58,553 bases of DNA from Phycisphaerae bacterium (GTDB lineage: Bacteria; Planctomycetota; Phycisphaerae; UBA1845; JAFGLZ01), in contig JAFGLZ010000124.1 of NCBI GenBank assembly GCA_016927755.1, forward strand, positions 1-58,553, in the 5' to 3' direction. Positions 52,769 to 58,553 of this stretch are shown in pieces. The position numbers and the translations under genes were made by a program. The notes beneath the pieces are model-generated. The model ran no database searches and was not told where the DNA came from. It saw only the letters and a list, made by a program, of their open reading frames with translations. Each line of letters begins with the position of its first letter. The stretch's first letter is position 1.

Positions 52769-54016
52769 CTAGATCTCCGGCCAGTTGCGGGGGCCCAGGC
52801 TCAAAAACAGTCCCCCGTCGGTAATGGGCCAATCGCTCAGGTACTTCTTCGCCCGTTCGACGGTGACGCCCTCGATTTCCTCGAGCCGTTCGTCCACGGT
52901 CCGAGGTCGATCGAAATCGCATAGGTCATCGGCGATCTGCATCAGCCGATGATAGGCGGCCTCGGACTCGATGGCTACGCCCGTGCGACGCTTGTTCTTG
53001 AACCGTTGGACTTCCTCTTCCGTCGGGCCCTTGCGCTCGAGCGTCTCGGCCTCCCGGCGCATCGCGTCGGCGAAGGCCCCTGCCTTGTCGGGTAGACACA
53101 GTCCGTCGAGCATCATCAGGCCGCTGTCGACGTACCCGTTCCAGTACACGCCGGCGCGCGGGGCCAGCCCGGCTTGGATGATGTTCCAGTAGAACCGGGA
53201 GTTCGACCCGCCGAGCGCGCTGGCCACGGCCATGGCCACCTCCGCATCCGGATCCGCCGAGGCCGGCGCGGGGAAGATGAGCCCCACCGCCTGCTGGGTG
53301 AATCGCTCGACCTGCTGGACGACCGTTCCGCCGCGCCAGTTCGGAATCGTCCGCGGGCCTTCGGGGTCGACGTTCGGCCAATCGCCGCAGTACCGCTCGG
53401 CGGCGGCGGCGATCGCGTCCGGGTCGATCCGACCGACCACGATCAGGACCATGTTCGCCGGGCTATAGCGCTTCCGAAAGTACTCGTGCATCTGGTCGCG
53501 GGTTAGGGCCTCGATGCTCTCCTGTGTGCCTAGCACCGGCCAGCGAAGCGGGTGGTCCGGGCACATCCTCTCGTGGATCAAGTCCCAGGCGAGGTGCTCG
53601 ATCGAGTCCTTGCTCATCGCGATCTCTTCGAGGATCACGCCCTTTTCCATGTCGAACTCGGCGGGAGGCAGCGCGGACCGCATCATGTCGGCGAGCAGCT
53701 CGATCTGCTCGTCGATCCGGTCGGCGGGAACCCATCCGTAGTAGAACGTCCGCTCCTTGGCCGTGAAGGCGTTGTAGGAGCTTCCCATCTCGTCGAAGGC
53801 GACGTTGACGGCATGCCAGTCTCGCTTGGCGGTTCCCTTGAAGCACATGTGCTCGAGGAAGTGAGACACCCCGGCCAGCTCGGGCGTCTCGTCACGCGAG
53901 CCGGTGTTCACCATGAACCCGGCCGCGGCCGATCGCGCCGAGGGCATGACCTCCATGACGATCCGCAACCCGTTCGACAGCCGGACGTCCACGAATGGCG
54001 AGTTATCCGAAACCAT
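52769..54016 (-). CDS. M16-family zinc peptidase, catalytic subunit
   Basis: A 415-residue protein. GVSHFLEHMCFKGT contains the inverted zinc motif His52-x-x-Glu55-His56, and EEIAMSKDSIEH supplies the third ligand Glu near residue 131. The C-terminal domain retains the substrate-clamp region. Proteins of this size (M16B) work with a second, inactive subunit; such a gene lies 34 nt upstream. No signal peptide is visible, so it acts in the cytoplasm or on the inner face of the membrane. It is followed after 5 bp by the multi-spanning membrane gene. Confidence 0.95.
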   Translation of the reverse strand: MVSDNSPFVDVRLSNGLRIVMEVMPSARSAAAGFMVNTGSRDETPELAGVSHFLEHMCFKGTAKRDWHAVNVAFDEMGSSYNAFTAKERTFYYGWVPADRIDEQIELLADMMRSALPPAEFDMEKGVILEEIAMSKDSIEHLAWDLIHERMCPDHPLRWPVLGTQESIEALTRDQMHEYFRKRYSPANMVLIVVGRIDPDAIAAAAERYCGDWPNVDPEGPRTIPNWRGGTVVQQVERFTQQAVGLIFPAPASADPDAEVAMAVASALGGSNSRFYWNIIQAGLAPRAGVYWNGYVDSGLMMLDGLCLPDKAGAFADAMRREAETLERKGPTEEEVQRFKNKRRTGVAIESEAAYHRLMQIADDLCDFDRPRTVDERLEEIEGVTVERAKKYLSDWPITDGGLFLSLGPRNWPEI

Positions 54017-54050
54017 GATCTCTCCCGGGCCCGGCCTGAGGACTCTCGAG

Positions 54051-55301
54051 TCAACCGGCCAGTTGTCTCGGACCCAAGGTCAGCACGCTCAACCGATCGC
54101 GCGGATGCGCCGCTAGATAGGCCCCGATGTCCCGAACCGTCACGGACCGAATCCGTGCGAGCTTCTCGTCGACCGGAATCGGCCGACCGAAGTGGAACAG
54201 GTCGTCGGAGAGCTCGTCGGCGCGGGCCTGACTCAGATCGGCCTCACGCTCCTTACGAGCGGTGATGCCCCTCACCGCTCGACGCAACTCCTCCTCGGTC
54301 ACGTCCTCGGCCAACCGATCGATCTCACGTAGCAGCGTGGCATACGTCTTGTCGCACCGGTCGGGGGTCGTGCTCGCCCCGACGTGGATCATCCCGGCTC
54401 CGCGCGGATGGACCCGCCAGGCCGCGACCCAGTACACGAGCCCTTGCTTCTCGCGTACCTCGGTAAAGAGCCGCCCGCTCATCCCGCCGGCCAGAATCCG
54501 CACCATGACCCGCTCCACCGGCTCGAGCTCGTGGTCCATCGGCACGCCGGGCCAGCACATGATCATGTAGTCCTGTTCCTGGTCCTTGTGGTGATGGCTG
54601 CTGGACGACGAGAACTCGAGCGGAATGGGTTCCCCACCGTCGGTCGCCCCGGCTCCGAAGTCAGCGAAAGCCTCTTCGAAACGATCGGCCAATCGCTCCG
54701 CGTCGATCGCCCCGGCCGCGGCGACCTGCATTCTCCCGGCGGAAAGGGCCTCCGCCCAGTAGGTCTGGATCTGCGCCCGCCCGATTCGTCCGAGCGACTC
54801 GGGCGTGCCGAGCGGGTCTCGTCCGAGCCGGCGCCCGTAGGCCCGCTCGCTCAAGAGCTTGCGAGCCAAATCCATCGGCTCGTCCTCCAGGGCCGACAGC
54901 TCTTGAAGGGCCAGATCGACCGCCACCTGGCACGCGTCCTCGGGGAAGGTCGGCGTTCGGATCATCTCGGCGTGCAGGTCGATCACGTCGCCCATGAACT
55001 CGGGCAGGCACGTCCACCGAAAGGTGATCGTCTCGCGCCCGGTTCCGGAGCCTCGCTGGGCCCCGAGGGCGTCGAGGGCGTCGCTGAGGCCGCGTCCGTC
55101 GTGCTTGGATGTGCCCTTGCTCAGCGTCTGCTCGACGATCCGAGCCACGCCGAGATGCTCCTCGGGTTCGTAGGCCGCCCCGCTGCGGAAGCGCACCAGG
55201 CAGCTCACGGTCGGCCGGTCGGGCATCTCCTGCGCCACGAATTCGATGCCGCAATCGAGTCGCCGGCGGACCATCTTGGTTGTTGCTGAGTCACTCGACA
55301 C
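54051..55301 (-). CDS. M16-family peptidase, inactive subunit
   Basis: A 416-residue homologue of the next gene. The zinc motif is lost: the aligned segment reads GVARIVEQTLSKGT, so both zinc-binding His residues are Arg54 and Gln58 while the Glu remains. The C-terminal part (REKQGLVYWVAAWRVHPRG, the R/Y substrate-clamp region) is intact, as in the non-catalytic partner of bacterial M16B pairs. A His/Ser-rich patch (SSSSSHHHKDQEQDY) near residue 230 is an odd insertion. It lies 34 nt upstream of the catalytic subunit. Together they should form a heterodimeric peptidase that encloses small peptides. Confidence 0.95.
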   Translation of the reverse strand: MSSDSATTKMVRRRLDCGIEFVAQEMPDRPTVSCLVRFRSGAAYEPEEHLGVARIVEQTLSKGTSKHDGRGLSDALDALGAQRGSGTGRETITFRWTCLPEFMGDVIDLHAEMIRTPTFPEDACQVAVDLALQELSALEDEPMDLARKLLSERAYGRRLGRDPLGTPESLGRIGRAQIQTYWAEALSAGRMQVAAAGAIDAERLADRFEEAFADFGAGATDGGEPIPLEFSSSSSHHHKDQEQDYMIMCWPGVPMDHELEPVERVMVRILAGGMSGRLFTEVREKQGLVYWVAAWRVHPRGAGMIHVGASTTPDRCDKTYATLLREIDRLAEDVTEEELRRAVRGITARKEREADLSQARADELSDDLFHFGRPIPVDEKLARIRSVTVRDIGAYLAAHPRDRLSVLTLGPRQLAG

Positions 55302-55459
55302 GTCAGTTTCGCCTCTGCTTCCTCATCGTCGCGCACGGGACAATCTCGTTCGCTCGAACGCGCGGGCCAACGGAGACACAGCGCCGATAACGCCCCCGCC
55401 ATCGCCTCGACGCGGGTAGCGCTTTCCCCGCCGGGTATCGGCGAGCGGGCCGTCGGCCG
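55302..55459. other. Gap between M16 pair and phosphomannomutase
   Basis: No gene, repeat or terminator with T-tract is apparent. It separates the two minus-strand units. Confidence 0.3.
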
Positions 55460-57040
55460 TCAACCCGTAACAGGTTCGCCGAGCCGCGACGAGAGCTCCA
55501 TCAGTTTCTCGTCGAGCAGGTCTTGGGTGTCCGCCTCGAGGTTGAGCCGCAGGAGGGGCTCGGTGTTGCTCTTGCGGACGTTGAACCACCAGTGATGGTA
55601 TTGCACGGTCAGGCCGTCGAGATAGTCGATCTCGGCGTCGCCGTACTCCTTGGCCAGGGCGTCGATGGTGACGTCCTTCTCTTCGTTGACGAAGTTCCGC
55701 TCTCCGCTGAGGGCGTATCGCTTGAGCGGAGCCGCCAGCTCCTTCAGCGTCTTGCCCTCCTCGGTTATCAAGTTGAGCACGTGCACCAGGGCCAGCATCC
55801 CGGAATCGCAGTACCAGTTGTCCCGGAAGTAGAAGTGCCCGCTCAACTCACCGCCGAAGCAGCCGTCGTTCTCGCTGAGCGCCTTCTTCATGAACGCGTG
55901 TCCGACACGCTCGCGTCGGGGCTGGCCGCCGAGCCGGGCGATCTCCTCGGGCACGACGCGGCTGCTGCGGAGATCGTAGACCACCACCGCGCCCGGGTAG
56001 CTCTGAAGGAACCTGCGGGCGAGCATGGCCGTCATGAGGTCGGAGCGGATGATATCGCCCTCTTCGTCCACGAAGACGCATCTGTCGGCGTCGCCGTCGA
56101 AGCAGACGCCGAAGTCGGCGCCGTGGGCGCTGACCGCCTCGCAGGTCTGCTCGACGTTGGATTCGACCAGCGGGTTCGGGGCGTGCGCGAACGTCCCCTC
56201 GTGTTCCATGTTCAGCCCGACGAACTCCAGCCCGTCCACGTTATCGAAGACGATGGGCAGCCACTTGCCCGCCATCCCGTTGCTGGCGTCGACGACCACC
56301 TTCATCGGCCTGGGCTGGAGCAGAAATCCGCGAACGAACGCGCGGTACGGCTTGGTCAGGTCCAGCTCGCTCATCGGCGCGTAAACGCCGGTCTCATGCT
56401 TGGCCATGTGTTGGGCGATCTGCTTGATCTCTTTGAGCCCGGTGTCCATGTCGATCGGTCGGCCGCGCTGTCCGTTGATCTTGAAACCGTTGTACTGCTC
56501 CGGATTGTGGCTGGCGGTCACTTGAATCCCGCCGCAGGTTCCCAAGTAGTTGATGGCGAAGTAGACCTGAGGCGTGTCGACCATCCCGATGTCGATCACC
56601 TCGGTCCCGCTGCAGCGGGCGCCTTCGAGCAGGGCCTCGTGCAGCGCCGGGCTGCTGGCACGCATATCGCGCCCGATTACGATTCGGTTCGTCTCCGCGT
56701 CACTGCGGTCATAGCCGGTCAGCGTGCTTCGGAGAAACTGAGCCGAGCCGTGCCCGATACGCCAGGCGAGCTCCACGCTCAGCGGATCCGGGTAAACGCC
56801 CCGGATGTCGTAAGCCTTGAAGACCTCCTCCACGCTACGCCCTTCGTCCTCAATCAGTTGCCGCACGTTCTCGGGAACGGGCGCGGGCGGCTTCTCCTTC
56901 AGGTCGTCGTTGAAGGGGCAGCTCTTGCACCTGTGAAAGGAGACCCGCCGCCGGCCCTTGCAGACCGCATCGGAGATCTTGATCCGTTCCTCTCCCGGGC
57001 AAAACCGGAAGTACTCCTGGGAAGCCTGTTCGTGCGCCAT
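55460..57040 (-). CDS. Phosphomannomutase/phosphoglucomutase with extra Cys-rich N-terminus
   Basis: A 526-residue alpha-D-phosphohexomutase that interconverts hexose-1- and hexose-6-phosphate. TASHNPEQYNG (Ser177 is the phosphoserine) lies at 175-185. The metal loop DGDADR is at 315-320, the sugar loop GELSGH at 397-402, and the phosphate-binding RKSNTEPLLRLN near the end. The family core is about 460 residues; here 55 residues precede it. They contain Cys14, Cys27, His36, Cys38 and Cys41 (FHRCKSCPF), which look like a small zinc ribbon. Mannose-1-phosphate or glucose-1-phosphate made here would feed nucleotide-sugar and surface-glycan synthesis. The reverse direction would use sugars freed by the nearby glycosidases. 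Confidence 0.95.
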   Translation of the reverse strand: MAHEQASQEYFRFCPGEERIKISDAVCKGRRRVSFHRCKSCPFNDDLKEKPPAPVPENVRQLIEDEGRSVEEVFKAYDIRGVYPDPLSVELAWRIGHGSAQFLRSTLTGYDRSDAETNRIVIGRDMRASSPALHEALLEGARCSGTEVIDIGMVDTPQVYFAINYLGTCGGIQVTASHNPEQYNGFKINGQRGRPIDMDTGLKEIKQIAQHMAKHETGVYAPMSELDLTKPYRAFVRGFLLQPRPMKVVVDASNGMAGKWLPIVFDNVDGLEFVGLNMEHEGTFAHAPNPLVESNVEQTCEAVSAHGADFGVCFDGDADRCVFVDEEGDIIRSDLMTAMLARRFLQSYPGAVVVYDLRSSRVVPEEIARLGGQPRRERVGHAFMKKALSENDGCFGGELSGHFYFRDNWYCDSGMLALVHVLNLITEEGKTLKELAAPLKRYALSGERNFVNEEKDVTIDALAKEYGDAEIDYLDGLTVQYHHWWFNVRKSNTEPLLRLNLEADTQDLLDEKLMELSSRLGEPVTG

Positions 57041-57234
57041 CGTCGTGCCTGATCCTTCTAGCTCACTCCACCGACGAACATCGTATCAGAGCGGCCACGA
57101 CGCTTCTACCCCGTCGGAACCTGTCATGTCCTGGCTAGAGGCGTCCTCAGCGTCTAGAATCGCCACCTGCTGCCCACCCGGCGGCTTCGACGATTGGTAG
57201 ACGCGATCAAGCCTGATGGCGAGGAAATGACCCG
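57041..57234. other. Divergent gap between phosphomannomutase and mqnD
   Basis: No gene is visible. Promoters of both genes must lie here, but no element stands out. Confidence 0.3.
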
Positions 57235-58080
57235 ATGAGTCACGACCGCAGACATATCCGCCTGGCGCATTCGCCCGATCCGGACGACGCGTTCATGTTC
57301 TATCCCCTGGCCAAGGGACTGATCGATCCGGGCCCGTTCGAGTTCGAGCACGTCCTCCGCGACATCCAGACGCTGAACGAATGGGCGATGGAGGGCCGCA
57401 TGGAGGTCACGGCCATAAGCATCCACGCGTATCCGTACGTCAAAGACAAATACCGCCTGCTCACCAGCGGCTCGAGCATGGGCGACGGCTACGGGCCGCT
57501 GATCGTCGCGCGAGAGCCGATCGGCGTCAAGGACCTCGAGGGCAAGATAATCGCCGTCCCGGGCGAGATGACCACCGCCTTCCTGACGCTGAACCTATGC
57601 CTCGGACGGGGCAGCTTCGAGCACCGGGTCACGATGTTCGACGAAATCCCCGACGCCGTGGCCTCCGGACGGGTCGACGCCGGACTGCTCATCCACGAGG
57701 GGCAGCTCACGTACTCACAGCTCGATCTGCACAGCGTGATCGATCTGGGCGTGTGGTGGCAGCAGGCCACGGGGCTGCCGCTTCCGCTGGGCGGGAACGT
57801 CGTCCGCCGCGACCTTGGCGACGAGACGTGCCGGCGGCTGAGCGAGGTCCTGCGGACGAGCATCCAGACGGCGCTGGAGCATCGCGAAGAGGCCGTCCGG
57901 TACGCCCTGCAGTTCGGCAGGGGGCTCGACAACAACCTGGCGGATCAGTTCATCGGAATGTACGTCAACGCGTGGACGCTCGACTACGGTGAAAAAGGTC
58001 GCCAGGCGGTCACGGAGCTTCTCCATCGCGGCCACCAGGCGGGTATCTGCCCCGATCCGGGCCAGATCGATTTCGTCTAG
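57235..58080 (+). CDS. mqnD: 1,4-dihydroxy-6-naphthoate synthase (MqnD), futalosine pathway
   Basis: A 281-residue cytoplasmic enzyme of the periplasmic-binding-protein fold. It cleaves cyclic dehypoxanthine futalosine to 1,4-dihydroxy-6-naphthoate on the way to menaquinone. LAHSPDPDDAFMFYPLAKG is the N-terminal signature. TLNEWAMEGRMEVTAISIHA and LLIHEGQLTYSQLDLHSVID are further conserved blocks, and the His in IHEGQ is the presumed catalytic position. GAGG lies upstream of the ATG. No mqnA, mqnB or mqnC gene is nearby, so the pathway is dispersed. Menaquinone synthesis by the futalosine route would fit a planctomycete. Confidence 0.93.
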   Translation: MSHDRRHIRLAHSPDPDDAFMFYPLAKGLIDPGPFEFEHVLRDIQTLNEWAMEGRMEVTAISIHAYPYVKDKYRLLTSGSSMGDGYGPLIVAREPIGVKDLEGKIIAVPGEMTTAFLTLNLCLGRGSFEHRVTMFDEIPDAVASGRVDAGLLIHEGQLTYSQLDLHSVIDLGVWWQQATGLPLPLGGNVVRRDLGDETCRRLSEVLRTSIQTALEHREEAVRYALQFGRGLDNNLADQFIGMYVNAWTLDYGEKGRQAVTELLHRGHQAGICPDPGQIDFV

Positions 58081-58233
58081 CGCCGCTTCCGGCCGAACGC
58101 TCTCGTGCACCGCAGGCATCCTTGCCCGCGTTCCCTGTAGTGCATGCCCGCGGTACGACGGCACGAAGCGTACTCGTCGAAAACGGCGCTAGCGATCCCA
58201 GGCGCCTGCGTTTCTCCGCGGAAGGAGCCTGAA

Positions 58234-58553
58234 ATGAAATCGAGTCGTGGCACACTGGCCCTGACGGCCATCTCGCTTGGCTTTACGTGCCTGTCAACCG
58301 CAACTCCCGTGGCGGGCCAGGAGCCGACCTCGCCCTGGTGGATGAACCGGGAGATCGTCGTCGATCGCGAGGCCTGGGGCTGGAACTGGTCGTCCTGGGA
58401 TCAGGAGAAGGTCGCCACGTTCGGTCGGCACCAATACAGCGTCTACTGGGACGCCGACAAGATCATGGTGATCGTGAGACGAGATCTGCGGGACGATAGC
58501 CTCCAGACGCTGCGCCTGCCGAAGTGTACGCTGAAGAACAACGACGCGCACCG
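58234..58553 (+). CDS. Secreted BNR-4-like protein (3' truncated by the window)
   Basis: Open from ATG 58234 to the last base; 106 residues visible. AAGGAG lies 6 nt before the start. Residues 1-27 form a signal peptide ending near VAGQ. REIVVDREAWGWNW is followed by FGRHQYSVYWDADKIMVIVR and LRLPKC, the opening of the BNR-4 repeat family (predicted 7-bladed propellers, some with polysaccharide-lyase activity). Too little is visible to judge catalysis. It lies 153 bp after mqnD in the same direction. Confidence 0.8.
   Translation, partial: MKSSRGTLALTAISLGFTCLSTATPVAGQEPTSPWWMNREIVVDREAWGWNWSSWDQEKVATFGRHQYSVYWDADKIMVIVRRDLRDDSLQTLRLPKCTLKNNDAH

Overview
The window is high-GC bacterial chromosome, densely packed with genes on both strands. 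I see no rRNA, tRNA, insertion sequence or CRISPR array. Gene content points to a free-living member of the Planctomycetota, possibly Phycisphaerae-like. The signs are a planctomycete-style pseudopilin with an AFTLIELLVV start, an ECF sigma/anti-sigma operon, a futalosine-pathway menaquinone enzyme (MqnD), long TPR and membrane proteins of unknown role, and many secreted carbohydrate-active proteins of families expanded in that phylum. The assignment is inferred from gene families, not from a marker gene.

Layout. 0-12 kb: the 3' part of a beta-lactamase-fold/TIM-barrel fusion, a lipoprotein, an iron-type alcohol dehydrogenase next to a membrane/helical-repeat protein, a GT39-like membrane glycosyltransferase and a 1,631-residue TPR protein. 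12-18 kb: a GbsR/MarR-type regulator divergent from a GH4 glycosidase, with a perfect 18-bp palindrome beside the regulator's ribosome site; an intergenic stretch with RNA-like hairpins; a small secreted protein; an HTH-plus-membrane protein; an OmpA-like lipoprotein; and a strong terminator. 18-26 kb: a very large GH36-like protein, SurE, and a five-gene unit (ECF sigma, anti-sigma, membrane-anchored helical protein, pseudopilin, membrane-anchored helical protein). 26-39 kb: ClpB, a phosphatase with HEAT repeats, a ceramidase-like hydrolase, an oxidoreductase behind purM, a seven-domain phosphorelay kinase and a RuvC-like protein. 39-51 kb: sugar oxidoreductase and isomerase, then a carbohydrate-degradation cluster. 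The cluster holds a modular secreted glycosidase with an odd C-terminal Cys/TM/Arg tail, a decayed copy of that tail upstream, three paralogous beta-propeller proteins and a GH39-like enzyme. 51-58.5 kb: a multi-spanning membrane protein, an active/inactive M16 protease pair, phosphomannomutase with an added Cys-rich N-terminus, MqnD, and the start of a BNR-type secreted protein cut by the window end.

How they fit together: secreted propellers, glycosidases and the BNR protein would attack polysaccharide outside the inner membrane. Gfo/Idh/MocA dehydrogenases, a sugar isomerase and the NAD-dependent GH4 enzyme would process the sugars inside. The sigma/anti-sigma unit and the hybrid kinase are regulatory systems whose targets cannot be read from the sequence. 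The most unusual signal is the CGSG-TM-Arg tail, seen once intact and once as a frameshifted remnant, which resembles a C-terminal protein-sorting signal.
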